DNA of 64,000 nucleotides. It comes from Pedobacter panaciterrae. Its GTDB lineage: Bacteria; Bacteroidota; Bacteroidia; Sphingobacteriales; Sphingobacteriaceae. Shown in pieces: positions 9,727 through 20,200 of this stretch. Both the position numbers and the translations under genes were made by a program. The DNA lies in the NCBI RefSeq assembly GCF_013204795.1, contig NZ_JABMKW010000008.1:930001-994000 (forward strand), written 5' to 3'. The notes below the pieces were generated by a model that saw nothing but the letters and a program-made list of their open reading frames with translations, searched no databases and was not told the DNA's origin. How positions within the stretch are numbered: position 1 is the first letter of the stretch; every line of letters begins with the position of its first letter.

Positions 9727-9759
9727 ATAAAACCGGGTCATTTTCAGACTCGGTTTTAT
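9727..9759. terminator. bidirectional intrinsic terminator
   Basis: A 13-bp stem (ATAAAACCGGGTC with GACTCGGTTTTAT, one G-T pair) with A- and T-rich flanks. It sits between the converging SDR and SusD genes and can serve both strands. Confidence 0.8.
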
Positions 9760-9793
9760 ATATAGCGCCGTTAAGTTTATTAGTCAAATACCA

Positions 9794-11296
9794 TTATTTG
9801 TTGATATTCGGGTTGTTGTTCAATTCAGTTTGCGGTACAGAGAACAGGTAGTAACTGCTGTTGGGTTTAAAGGCCGAGCCATCAGGGAATTTTAAAGTTG
9901 TATGCTGCTTTGCAGAAACAACCTTGCTACTTCCATCAGGAGTAATCACAGTAACTTGAAGTGGCTTACCATCTGTACCAAGCGCTGGATTCCTCACTAC
10001 AGCAGTCTGAGTTCTTAAAATATCAGACAGTGCAAACCCTTCACCCCATAATTCTTTTCTTCTTTCTATAAGAATCTCAGCAATTACCTGATCCTTGGTT
10101 TGCGATCCAAGTGTAAACGGATCTGCTTTTCTGGCGGCACGAAGCGAGTTCAGCTGCTCAACTGCTTTTGGTAAGTCTGAATTTCTGGCATAGCCCTCTG
10201 CAGCAATCAAAGTCATTTCTGATGCACGCATGAATACGATATCGCCTGTCTGATCAGCCCTGAACTTAAACTTCTGGTAGCGTAAATAACCTTCTCTGCT
10301 TGGCAGACCGTCCCATAAGAATAGTTTTGTTCTGATGTCATGACTATCAAATAACTTTTGAAAGTTAGGATCGGCCATAAAGCTATAATAATAGGCCGAA
10401 GGACTGCTGGTGTCCAGAAAATGGAAGCTATAACTAGCTGTACTTTGATCCGGTTGCTGACCATGTCCCCAAATCCATTCGCTGTTCTTAAGGTCGTTAA
10501 ACCCATTGCTGTAATCGGCTTCAGACATGTATGGATAGTTCTTTTTTGCTTCAAGTGCATGTTGTGCAGCTAAGTCCCATTTACCCATGTTCAGGTAAGT
10601 TCTTGCCAGCAAGCCATTTACTACATCAATGTTGATCTTGTACTTGGTAGTGCCCGGACGCTGATAAACTGGAAGTAGTTTTTCTGCCTCAGTAAGGTCT
10701 GAGATGATCAGCTGATAAACCTGCTCAACAGTCGATTTTGATTTACCTTCAGTTGTCGGACCGGTAGGTTCCGTATAAACAGGAACCGCTTTGGCCTGGG
10801 GATTTACCTGGTAATTGAACTGGTAGTACGTAACCAGATTCAAATAACTATTGGCTCTTAATGCATAAGCCTGACCTTTAATCTGCGCTTTTTTCTCTGC
10901 CGTTCCGGTTGAGGCGTCAATTTTACTGATGATATTATTGGTGTTATTTATCACACGATAAAGAATGGTCCAGAAAGCACCCAGTCTGGTTTGATTATTA
11001 GCCAATGTATATTCATATGCATCGCGATATCCGTATTTGTTGGTAATGATGGCAATATCGTCTCCCATTACATCACTGGTTCTTAAGATAGAAGAGTAAC
11101 CAGGATTTGCATAAGTAAAATAGGTGTCGTTCATGTACGACCAGGTTCCATTCAGCACGGTTTCAATGTTATCTGCTGTCCCATAGATCAATGATTCGGG
11201 AACGGAGGTAGTCGGTGTAGTGGTAAGCTCCTTTTTGCATCCAAGAAAGGGCAAAGCGGATATCCCAATTATATAGGTGATCTGTTTAATTTTCAT
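9794..11296 (-). CDS. SusD/RagB-family lipoprotein
   Basis: SusD-like nutrient-binding lipoprotein of 500 residues, partner of the SusC encoded just upstream on the same strand. The signal ends in a lipobox (PFLGC, Cys20) followed by KKELTTT. Inner helical region has AEKKAQIKGQAYALRANSYL, and the C-terminal part holds the RRKELWGEGF segment; the end is NNNPNINK, a little unlike the usual NPGY ending. I start at the ATG at 11296 because it gives a normal signal peptide; an ATG at 11320 overlaps the SusC stop and adds eight extra residues. No glycan-degrading gene lies in this operon. Confidence 0.94.
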   Translation of the reverse strand: MKIKQITYIIGISALPFLGCKKELTTTPTTSVPESLIYGTADNIETVLNGTWSYMNDTYFTYANPGYSSILRTSDVMGDDIAIITNKYGYRDAYEYTLANNQTRLGAFWTILYRVINNTNNIISKIDASTGTAEKKAQIKGQAYALRANSYLNLVTYYQFNYQVNPQAKAVPVYTEPTGPTTEGKSKSTVEQVYQLIISDLTEAEKLLPVYQRPGTTKYKINIDVVNGLLARTYLNMGKWDLAAQHALEAKKNYPYMSEADYSNGFNDLKNSEWIWGHGQQPDQSTASYSFHFLDTSSPSAYYYSFMADPNFQKLFDSHDIRTKLFLWDGLPSREGYLRYQKFKFRADQTGDIVFMRASEMTLIAAEGYARNSDLPKAVEQLNSLRAARKADPFTLGSQTKDQVIAEILIERRKELWGEGFALSDILRTQTAVVRNPALGTDGKPLQVTVITPDGSSKVVSAKQHTTLKFPDGSAFKPNSSYYLFSVPQTELNNNPNINK

Positions 11297-11319
11297 TTTT
11301 GTAATTTTTAATAGATGCA

Positions 11320-14300
11320 TTAGAAAGTAAGGCTAAGTCCGGCAGAAAAAGTACGCATAGCCGGATAACGGTAATAAGTAGTACCATCAACAGTTTGTTC
11401 CGGATCCATACCATCATGTCCGTAAAAAGTAAATAGGTTTTCGCCGGTTAAGGTTAGTTTAAGGTTGTTTAAGCCCCATTTACTGGCCAGAGTTTTAGGT
11501 AAACTGTACCCTAGAGTTAAGTTCTTTAAACGAGCATAAGTTGCACTGTAAAGAAAACGGGTAGAAGCCTGAGTCCATCCAAGGTTATCGGTTGTTAATC
11601 TTGGTACATTCGTATATTTGTTTTCCGGGGTCCAATGGTTTAATATTTCTTTAGACCAGGTACGCCCGGTGCTGCTGCCATTGTGCATTAATGATAAATA
11701 ATCATTGTCTAAAATTTTACCACCGATGCTGTAGGCAAACAATGCCGATAATTCAAACTCCTTGTAACTGAATGTATTGCTTATACCGCCAGTAAGATCT
11801 GGAAGCGCACTGTCCTGAACATATTGTATCGCATCGGCATAGATATTAGTGGTTACTTTGTTCCCATTAGCATCTTGTTTATACCATAATGGATTTCCGG
11901 TTTCCGGATCCACTCCGGCCCATTCTTTCAGGAAAAAATCGTACACAGAACCACCTTTACGCATGATCTTTGTAGTAGTTTTGATATCTTCCTGAGGCAA
12001 AGCAGTAATTTCGTTTTTGTAATGTGTAGCGTTCAGGCTAATGTTCCATCTAAAATCTGCAGTACGAATAGGGGTTGCATTGATCTGAACCTCTATACCG
12101 GTGTTTTTTAAAGCACCGATGTTGGCGTCAATTGAACCAAAACCGGTCGACGGAGCCTTTGGTCTGCTAAACAGCAAATCTCTCGATCTTCTATCGAAAT
12201 ACTCCACTGTACCGCTGATTCTGTCGTTCAGAATTCCGAAATCAAGACCCAGATTAAAGTTTAAGTTGGTTTCCCATTTAAGATCTGGTGTTGGAAGTCT
12301 TGAAGTTACCAAACCATTTTCACCAAGGTTATTTTGGATGGTGTACAAGCCTTCGTAAGCATAATAAGTACCAATATTATCATTTCCCTGAGCACCATAA
12401 CTGGTTCTAAGCGTTAGTGTACTTAACCAGGAATTGTCTTTTAAGAAGTCTTCTTCAGATAGTTTCCATGAAGCACCTAGCGACCAGAATGTTCCCCAGC
12501 GTGTTGCCGGAGCAAATCTTGAAGATCCGTCTGTTCTTAGTGATGCAGAAAGCAGATATTTCTTTTTATAATCATACTCTGCGCGTCCAAGAAAACTTAG
12601 TAAGGTATAGTCCAATGCCGACCCGCCAAAATCGTTTAATTGTGAAGCAGCGTCTGGTTCATATAAGCCAGGGAGTACAAAGCGTTCCCTGCTACCAGAA
12701 ATGATCCTGTAATTGTATTTGTAAATCTCCTGACCTGCAAGTAAATTTAAATGATGGTCTTCGTTAAAGGTCTTTTCGTAAGTTAAGATGTTGTTCCATG
12801 TCCATGAATAAGTTCTGCTGTTGCTTTTACTTACCGAACCTTTGGTTTCAGCTCCATCGCCAAGTACCGGATTCGTATAATTATGATTGTTAACGTTTGC
12901 AAAATCAGCGCTGTAAGTAGTTTTGAATTTTAATTCGGGGATTATGGTAGCTTCAAGGAAGGTACGTGCCGAAACATTGTCTTTTAAGATTTCAGATTTA
13001 TCCAGATCAACAGTTGCCGCGAGGTTGCTTCTTGGGATGGCTGAACTTGGGCGATAAGCGCCAAAATCATAAACTCTGTTGCCATTTGCATCAGTTTTGT
13101 AAGAGCCATCAGGATTTCGTTCATAAACAGGATAGAAGCTTGGCACCAAACGCGAATAGTTTACTACGTTTCCTGTATTACTATCTTCAGAAATAGGATA
13201 ATCCTGAAGGGTATTTGCTGCTGAAATGTTCAGTCCGGCAGTTAACCATTTTTTTGCTTTGGTAGTTAAATTAACCCTTGCGCTATATCTTTTGTACCCG
13301 GAACCCAATGCAATACCCTTATCATTAAGGTATCCGCCAGAAATAAAGTATTGGCTTTTTTCGTTACCACCACTAAAGCTAAGATCGGCTTGGGTACGTA
13401 TTGCGGTTTGTTCCATTGCATCACCCCAATTATCATCCCATAATGGTGTTGCTCCTGCAACAAGCTTCCCATCTGGTCCTACAGGAAGTGGGTATTTTGA
13501 GCCATAAGGGTTGATACCCAGATCGGTAATGATCTGCTCGCTTGCAGCCTGACCAGCCTGCAAATCCGTATAAGTTGGGTTAGAGGCTTTTTGTTTGTTT
13601 TTAACAGCAAGCCAGTAGTTTTGGAAATATTCATCAGTTGTTACCTGTTCATAATCCTTTACGGCCCGCTTTGAAACACCCTGACTAAAATTAGCTGTGA
13701 TCTCTGTCTGGTCGTTGCGTTTTCCTGCTTTAGTGGTAATAATGATCACTCCGTTTGCACCTCTTGAACCATACAATGCACTTGAAGCAGCATCTTTAAG
13801 GATACTTACAGATTCAATATCGCTGGAATTGATTGAGCTGAGATCACCCGAAAACGGATTGCCATCTACCACATATAATGGAGCCGCAGATGCATTGATC
13901 GATCCAACACCACGGATACGCAAGGTTGCAGACGTACCGGGCTGTCCGCTCGAGGATACCGCCTGTATTCCGGGAGCAAGACCCTGAAGTGCTTTGGTGA
14001 TGTTAGATACCTGTCTGTTTTGGAGCTGATCGGCATTGATCTGTGAAACAGCTCCGGTGATATCTCTTTTTTTAGAAGTACCATAGGCCACTACAACTAC
14101 CTCATCGAGGCTATTGGTTACATCACCTAAAATGATGTTAACGGTGCTTCCGGCCTTTGCAACAACTTCCTGACTGGTAAAACCCAGAAAGGAGAAGCTG
14201 AGTACTTCCTGTTCTTTGTTTAGCGTAATGCTGAAATTTCCTGACTGATCGGTACTTGTTCCTGCCTTAGAGCCTTTGATGAGTACATTTACTCCGGGTA

Positions 14301-14412
14301 GGGGAAGGTTGGTTCCTTTTTCAACAACACGGCCGGTCACTTTATAGTCCTGCTGCGCGTTTACGAATTGAAAGAAGAACAAAAAACATAGAATAGTTAA
14401 TTTTGTTTTCAT
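11320..14412 (-). CDS. SusC/RagA-type TonB-linked outer-membrane transporter
   Basis: TonB-dependent outer-membrane importer, 1,030 residues. Signal peptide (residues 1-19, ending VNAQ), CarboxypepD_reg-like domain (GRVVEKGTNLPLPGVNVLI), a TonB-box-like segment DEVVVVAYG, plug with SDIESVSILKDAASSALYGSRGANG, then a barrel ending in LSLTF. It is the first gene of a susCD pair. Its 5' leader is about 200 nt long and contains a candidate promoter, a palindromic operator-like site and a 16-codon reading frame. No nearby enzyme tells what is imported. Confidence 0.96.
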   Translation of the reverse strand: MKTKLTILCFLFFFQFVNAQQDYKVTGRVVEKGTNLPLPGVNVLIKGSKAGTSTDQSGNFSITLNKEQEVLSFSFLGFTSQEVVAKAGSTVNIILGDVTNSLDEVVVVAYGTSKKRDITGAVSQINADQLQNRQVSNITKALQGLAPGIQAVSSSGQPGTSATLRIRGVGSINASAAPLYVVDGNPFSGDLSSINSSDIESVSILKDAASSALYGSRGANGVIIITTKAGKRNDQTEITANFSQGVSKRAVKDYEQVTTDEYFQNYWLAVKNKQKASNPTYTDLQAGQAASEQIITDLGINPYGSKYPLPVGPDGKLVAGATPLWDDNWGDAMEQTAIRTQADLSFSGGNEKSQYFISGGYLNDKGIALGSGYKRYSARVNLTTKAKKWLTAGLNISAANTLQDYPISEDSNTGNVVNYSRLVPSFYPVYERNPDGSYKTDANGNRVYDFGAYRPSSAIPRSNLAATVDLDKSEILKDNVSARTFLEATIIPELKFKTTYSADFANVNNHNYTNPVLGDGAETKGSVSKSNSRTYSWTWNNILTYEKTFNEDHHLNLLAGQEIYKYNYRIISGSRERFVLPGLYEPDAASQLNDFGGSALDYTLLSFLGRAEYDYKKKYLLSASLRTDGSSRFAPATRWGTFWSLGASWKLSEEDFLKDNSWLSTLTLRTSYGAQGNDNIGTYYAYEGLYTIQNNLGENGLVTSRLPTPDLKWETNLNFNLGLDFGILNDRISGTVEYFDRRSRDLLFSRPKAPSTGFGSIDANIGALKNTGIEVQINATPIRTADFRWNISLNATHYKNEITALPQEDIKTTTKIMRKGGSVYDFFLKEWAGVDPETGNPLWYKQDANGNKVTTNIYADAIQYVQDSALPDLTGGISNTFSYKEFELSALFAYSIGGKILDNDYLSLMHNGSSTGRTWSKEILNHWTPENKYTNVPRLTTDNLGWTQASTRFLYSATYARLKNLTLGYSLPKTLASKWGLNNLKLTLTGENLFTFYGHDGMDPEQTVDGTTYYRYPAMRTFSAGLSLTF

Positions 14413-14539
14413 TTGAATAAATGGGAGTTTTTGGACATAAGAATTCCATAGCCATTTATGGCATATCTTATGAATGGTTAAAATTTAAATTGAATTAGAT
14501 GTGTCAGCCAAACTGTATTAACAGGATCAGCTTAACAAG

Positions 14540-14590
14540 TTAAATAGGAATAGAATGTAGGTAGCGTACAAATATTTGCATGTCTTTCAT
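14540..14590 (-). CDS. possible 16-residue leader peptide in the susC 5' leader
   Basis: ATG to TAA frame encoding MKDMQIFVRYLHSIPI, starting about 25 nt after the predicted transcription start and followed by a small hairpin. It has no striking repeated amino acid, so a regulatory role is only suggested by position. It may be chance. Confidence 0.2.
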   Translation of the reverse strand: MKDMQIFVRYLHSIPI

Positions 14591-14621
14591 CAATTGGGTT
14601 GAATAATAAATTAATTGGCTG

Positions 14622-14656
14622 CAAAGATAAATAAAAATACGACTAATTTGGTAGTC
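14622..14656 (-). promoter_or_regulatory. promoter -7 box and overlapping palindromic site
   Basis: On the minus strand TATCTTTG (14629 to 14622) matches the Bacteroidota -7 consensus TAnnTTTG. Eleven bp upstream lies the palindrome GACTAATTTGGTAGTC (14641-14656 as read on the plus strand; arms GACTA and TAGTC), which covers the expected -33 region. A closely similar palindrome is found at 29180-29197, so it is probably a regulator binding site. Confidence 0.55.
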
Positions 14657-14776
14657 TTTTTGTTTATTGGTCAGAAAAATGTAAAATCAGAGAAGTGAGG
14701 GCACTTTTTCGCTTTTTGAGCTGCCTTCTAATGACTTGAGAAATCGGGTGTTAAACTCTTAAATAGTTGTGTGTCT

Positions 14777-15655
14777 TTAACTTTTGCTCCAATTAATATC
14801 CATTAAGCTGATGTTATTTTTCCTGGAAGAGCTAACTGCAATTCCTTTGTTCTGATCGTCGGTTAAAGTGAATCCTTCAAGTTCATCAGTTTTATCTGTA
14901 TCGATAACTTTAATAACTTCTTCATGACCGCTCGCGATCGATTTGTTTAAGTCTACAAAAGTTAACCTCCATTTGCGACCTTCAATTTGATTTTGAATAA
15001 GAACCAGTATGCCTTTACTTTCTATAAAATGAAGATTTTGTACCCAGGGAGAGCATGTGAATTTATGATACAATAATCCTTTTTCACTTGTTTTGTCAGC
15101 TTTGGAAAGCTTAATAGCATCATAAAGGCGCACTTCGTTTGCCTTATTTCCGTAATCAGCTGTAGCCATAAACCATTTTCCTTTATGCTCTACGTATTCT
15201 GGTCTGGTTCCTTGTATACAGGCATCATCCTCTATTGTTTTCAATAAATTACCGTCTAAGGTTTTGCTTTTTAGAAACCTTGACCAATCAATTGAATATA
15301 TCATTGCTTTCCATAGAGTTCCCTCAGCATTTTGACGTACAGAGTTTCCGATAAAAGTTGGCATACCTTTTCTAAAGGCAATACCTGTAGGATGTTTAAT
15401 TATATTTTCGCCTTTAATGGTAAAATGATACTCCTCAGGCCGGTATATCAATGAATCATTTTTTAAATGATATTGCCGCATTACGCCAATCTCGCGATCG
15501 CCGTATAGAAAATACTTTCCGTCCTGATTGGATATTCCCTGACAGGCTCCTAGGGAATCTAGTGTAAAAGATTTTGTAATGGTGCCCGAAAGTGGTTTAT
15601 AACTAAATACAGAGATCACCAATCCAGTAATCAATGTCGCACTAAGAAGTTTCAT
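14777..15655 (-). CDS. secreted protein of unknown function, possible beta-propeller
   Basis: 292 residues with a signal peptide-like N-terminus (MKLLSATLITGLVISVFSY). I do not recognise a named family. The sequence has recurring short blocks that pair a turn with a beta strand (GKYFLYGDREIGV, GKWFMATADYG, KGILVLIQNQIEG, QNKGIAVSSSRKNNISLMDI), as in beta-propeller or strictosidine-synthase-like proteins. It is the second gene of a two-gene operon, starting 3 bp after the stop of the DUF218-like gene, so the two probably work together outside the cytoplasm. Confidence 0.7.
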   Translation of the reverse strand: MKLLSATLITGLVISVFSYKPLSGTITKSFTLDSLGACQGISNQDGKYFLYGDREIGVMRQYHLKNDSLIYRPEEYHFTIKGENIIKHPTGIAFRKGMPTFIGNSVRQNAEGTLWKAMIYSIDWSRFLKSKTLDGNLLKTIEDDACIQGTRPEYVEHKGKWFMATADYGNKANEVRLYDAIKLSKADKTSEKGLLYHKFTCSPWVQNLHFIESKGILVLIQNQIEGRKWRLTFVDLNKSIASGHEEVIKVIDTDKTDELEGFTLTDDQNKGIAVSSSRKNNISLMDINWSKS

Positions 15656-15658
15656 TAG

Positions 15659-16924
15659 CTAAGGATCTAAGGGTTCGTCAAAATCAATCTGTAAAGACAT
15701 GCTGTTCGGATAAAATTCAACTTCCGTATCGCTCAGCGTTTGTCCTATTTTATATGGATAATAACCCAATTCTTTTTTACAGCGGTCAGAAAGTATTCCC
15801 GAGATGTAAGGAATAGTTGATTTGATTGTGCTAATCAATCCCAATTTTTCCATCGGCATCCCATAACGAAACATCAAACGAATACAATTACGAAGATTGG
15901 TTGTGGTATGTCGGGCATGAGGTTCCATAATAATTGAATTCTCAGGAATATGTAAAGTACTTACCAAGAATTTCTTCATCTCATAAGCCTCACTATATTT
16001 GGTTTTATAAGGATGAACCCTTCCGCCTGATACCACTATAAACGGCGCCACGCCTTTATGATACTGAATTGCTGCAATTCTACAACGTATCATACCACCC
16101 ACACTTAACTCAGTATCTCTATCTTCTGGTCCGGCTCCTGGAACTAAGATTACGCTGTATTTGTAATTTTTGAAATTCGTTTTTTTGATTTTTGCGATTG
16201 CAGATTGGTTAACACCAGTGTTCATGGGTTCATAATCCGCTGCTTCTAAACGGTTGTTCAATTCAAGTGCACCTAATGCGAAATTCATTGAAGGCTCAAA
16301 AAAGAGCTTTTTATCAGGCCCTGTATTGAGCGATACATTTGAAGAAATGAACGTAGGAAATTCCTTATCCTTTGAGCTGAAAGCAATAGAATCTATTTTG
16401 GGATAATTAGGTTTTTTACCTTCAATATATACCTCAATAGCATAATTAAGAGCTTTAGCGTCCTGTTCCCATGCTTTTATAAGTAATTGTTGGCCAGGTA
16501 AATCCTGAAACAAGCTGTAGCAGCCTGATGGTAACAGATGGTTTTTAACAACCTCACCAAATACATTTTCCTTTTTATATAAAGTAATAAGTCTTTCATT
16601 AACCAATAAAATTTCTGCCTCGCTAAACTTCATTGCATCAGCATAACAGCTAATATTTTGTGCGCAGGTTTTTAATGCAGTAGCTGCATTACTGCTTTTG
16701 TCCTTTAACAGCTTCTGAAACACCAGATCTTCGGCTATTGCTTTTCTCAAATCAGGAAGCTCCTGTATGAGTGTAAGCAAATAATAACTTTTGTACTGAA
16801 TGTAAGGATTATATAACTGACTTTTTCCGATAATCAGCTGATAAGATTGATCTGCAGAATTTTGCTGTGCTTTTGTCTGAAATATAAATAACCAAAATAG
16901 CAAAATAGTAACGAGTATTCTCAT
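15659..16924 (-). CDS. exported DUF218 (YdcF/SanA-like) domain protein
   Basis: 421 residues: signal peptide (ending TKAQ at about residue 19), an alpha-helical region of about 210 residues, then a DUF218 domain from about residue 240 (YKYSVILVPGAGPEDRDTELS, FIVVSGGRVHPYKT, IIMEPHARHTTTNLRNCIR). DUF218 proteins such as SanA and YdcF are linked to envelope integrity, and some bind nucleotide-like ligands; the exact reaction is not known. The helical N-terminal extension is longer than in the E. coli relatives. First gene of an operon with the secreted protein gene at 14777; divergent from the susC at 17231. Confidence 0.82.
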   Translation of the reverse strand: MRILVTILLFWLFIFQTKAQQNSADQSYQLIIGKSQLYNPYIQYKSYYLLTLIQELPDLRKAIAEDLVFQKLLKDKSSNAATALKTCAQNISCYADAMKFSEAEILLVNERLITLYKKENVFGEVVKNHLLPSGCYSLFQDLPGQQLLIKAWEQDAKALNYAIEVYIEGKKPNYPKIDSIAFSSKDKEFPTFISSNVSLNTGPDKKLFFEPSMNFALGALELNNRLEAADYEPMNTGVNQSAIAKIKKTNFKNYKYSVILVPGAGPEDRDTELSVGGMIRCRIAAIQYHKGVAPFIVVSGGRVHPYKTKYSEAYEMKKFLVSTLHIPENSIIMEPHARHTTTNLRNCIRLMFRYGMPMEKLGLISTIKSTIPYISGILSDRCKKELGYYPYKIGQTLSDTEVEFYPNSMSLQIDFDEPLDP

Positions 16925-17230
16925 GAAATAAATTTCCGCAAGCTAAATAAGTGCCATTAATATAACATTATGGCTGTATTAATTCTGTTGGGCTGATTTT
17001 AATGGAATCTGATTCTAATGATAATTTTTTAGGTTTTTACCTAAAAACCTTCTCATAGACTTAATACTGGGGATACATAGTGTTAAAAATACACACATAC
17101 TTTTGGCTGAATTAAAGCACTCAAATAAACTTGTTTTTTAACTAAAGTTATTTGCCTATGTGAATCTGATTCTACATGCTCTTTAAACATTTAAACCAGG
17201 AATTATTCAAAATTATTACTAAAACTAAAG
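16925..17230 (+). promoter_or_regulatory. divergent control region with two identical palindromes
   Basis: GAATCTGATTC occurs at 17005-17015 and again at 17162-17172, 157 bp apart, flanking a -7-like TACTTTTG (17098-17105). A separate TTAGGT-TTTT-ACCTAA hairpin lies at 17029-17044. The region separates the minus-strand DUF218 operon from the plus-strand susC, so it probably carries both promoters. Confidence 0.45.
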
Positions 17231-20200
17231 ATGACATCATTTTTTTTCAATGCAGGTATTAAAAACACTTGTAGAAAATTGCTTTTTCCGGTAGGAATAC
17301 TCGCAATTTTCAATTCGCCAATAATGGCTTCAAACAGATATAGTATTCATACATCTGTTCTCAAAAATAAAGCAACTTTCACCATAAGCGGTATTGTAAC
17401 CGATAATAACCAACTGCCACTTCCAGGTGTAGGCGTTTATGATAAAAAGACCAAAAAATCTACTTCCACAGATGTTAATGGTAAATATTCGATTTCGCTT
17501 GAGGAAGGATCAACTTTAGTTTTTTCATTCATCGGTTACGAATCACAGGAAGTGCAGGTAAATGGGGCAAGAACCTTAAATATTTCATTAAAGGAAAGCA
17601 CTAACACACTGGATGAGGTAGTAGCGATTGGTTACCAAAAGATCAGAAAATCTGATGTAACAGGGGCTATTAGCAGTGTTAAAGCTAGTGAGCTTAACTT
17701 AACTTCAGCAACCGTTGGGCAGGCCCTTGTAGGTAAAGTTGCCGGTGTACAGGTATCTCAAACAAGTGGTGCACCTTATTCAGGTACAAAAATAAGAGTA
17801 AGAGGTATTGGTTCAATCAATGCAAGTTCAGATCCTTTATATGTAATCGATGGGTATCCTGCCGGGAATAACGTTTCCATAAATCCTGAGGATATCGAAA
17901 GTATAGATATCTTGAAGGATGCGGCCTCAGCTGCTATTTATGGTTCCAGAGCATCGGGTGGTGTGGTTTTGATAACCACAAAAAGAGGTAAAGATGGAAA
18001 AGGCCGTTTCGAATATGATGTGCAGACTGGTATTTCTCAATTGGCTAAAAAAGTAAAATTATTAGATGCTAATCAGTTTATTCAGTTACTAATTGATGGA
18101 CGTAATAATGCATATAAGGACCTGATGGTAAATGCCGGAAAACCATGGACAGATGCTATGTTCTCTGACAATAATGCTGCGCGTATTGCTAATATAGGTA
18201 ACGGAGGTAGTGTAAGTATCCCTTCAGATATTTATAATTTTAGTACCCAACAAGCTATTCCTGCTGCTTATAATACCGACTGGCAAGATGAGTTGTATAA
18301 AAATGCAGCTTTTCAGCGCCATAACTTATCCTTTTCCGGAGGCAATAAAGACATTAAATATTTCCTAAGTGGTGGTTATCAGGACAACGATGGTATCGTA
18401 ACCAACACGAATCAAAAGGTGATCAACTTCAGGTCAAATATAGATGGAAATGTAAGTGAACGCCTGCATGTGGGTGCTAATGTTGCTTACACGCAAAACA
18501 GCAACGGTGAAGTGCAGGAAGGACGTTATAATCTGAGTCCAATGATGTCTGCCTTACTATATTTGCCTTATCTTCCTGCCAGAGATGCAAATGGCGCACC
18601 TATTCAGTTTGGAATGGCTTCACTAGCCTCAGCATACGGCATCCAAAACCCTGAAAATCCATTGGCTACAGTTCAGCAAATGAAAATAACAAGAAAGGGT
18701 GACAAAAGTACTTATAATGCTAATGCTGCCTATAAGATCATTGAGGGACTGGAGTTCAAAGCAAATGTGGGCATGCAAACCTTCAGTGAAAAGTATGATT
18801 ACTATTTGCCCACCAGTCTCAGCAGTGGCAATAATCCGCCGTATTCTAACGAGGCGATAACAGCAGCAACCGCAATTGCACAAACATTAAAAGAAGTTGA
18901 CCAACTGGCAGAATTTACTCTAAATTACAGCAAAACTTTTGGCAAACACAAGCTGGATGTTTTAGGCGGTTATTCTGCTCAGCAAAGCACTAGTGATCTG
19001 ATTCGGGTTTCCGCAAAAGGTTTCCAGAATAATAACATTGGAGAAATTACTGATAAAGGAGCCGATGCCGGTTTTTTTACACTAGGTACCGAAACCGGAA
19101 AATCAACCACTACTCTTTTATCTTACTTTGGCCGTTTCAGTTATAATTATGCAGGAAAATATTTCCTGACAGGTTCCTTCCGTCGTGATGGTTCCTCAAG
19201 ATTTGGGCCACTGAATAAATATGGAAACTTCCCTTCAATTGCAGCAGGCTGGAGTATTTCAGAGGAAGATTTCTATAATAACTTCCTTGGTGAACAGTCA
19301 ACCGTTAAATTAAGAGCAAGTTGGGGCTTAAGTGGTAACAACAACATTCCAAACTATCGTACGCAACAAGAAATGAGCTCACCTGGGGGTGTTGTATTTG
19401 GGAATAGTGTATCAACAGCTATATGGCCAAATGCAATTCAGGATATAGAATTGGGTTGGGAATCTACTTCACAATACAATTTCGGTACAGATATAGGCTT
19501 ATTTAAAAATCGCCTATCCGTTATTTTTAATTATTATTTGAGTTACTCTTATAATCTGTTGTTCAATCAACCTATCTCGGCCATATCCGGTACCTCATCT
19601 ATTTTAACAAACCTTAATGACAGTAAGATCAGAAACAAAGGCTTTGATTTGCAACTAGACGGAAGGATCATTCAAAAAGAAAACTTCACTTTTGGCCTGA
19701 GCGGAAATATCGCGTTAAACCGTAATAAGGTTTTAGATATGGGTGGTGCAAGTACCATTTTTGCTAATGGTGCCGAACGTTCTTACCTTACGCACATTAC
19801 ACAAGAAGGCCAACCGGTCGGAATGTTCTATGGCTTTAAAGTACTGGGCAGGGTAACTGCAGAAAATCTTGACAAAGTTGCTCCTTCAGCCGCTTCTACA
19901 AATCCTCTTAAGGTGGGTGATCTTTATTTTCAGGATACAGACGGCAATGGAATTGTAAACGATGCTGATAAAACTGTAATTGGTACTCCCTATGCCAAAT
20001 TCACATATGGCTTTGCATTAAATACTTCGTATAAAACACTGGATCTTAGAGCGTCATTCAATGGCTCTCAGGGGAATCAGGTACTGGATGGTCAGGATTA
20101 TTATTTATTCAATATGGAGGGTTCAGGCAATCAGTATGCAGAAGTGGCAAACCGCTACCGTAACGACGCCAATCCAGGTTCAGGTATAATTTACAGAGCA

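Larger units (their letters stand above)
14413..14776 (-). other. 364-bp intergenic region upstream of the minus-strand susC
   Basis: Holds the leader and promoter of the susC gene: a -7 box at 14622-14629, a palindrome at 14641-14656, a short reading frame at 14540-14590 and, after it, a small hairpin (CTGT-ATTA-ACAG at 14513-14524 flanked by AGC/GCT). Between 14657 and 14776 I see no gene and no strong terminator. Confidence 0.6.
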
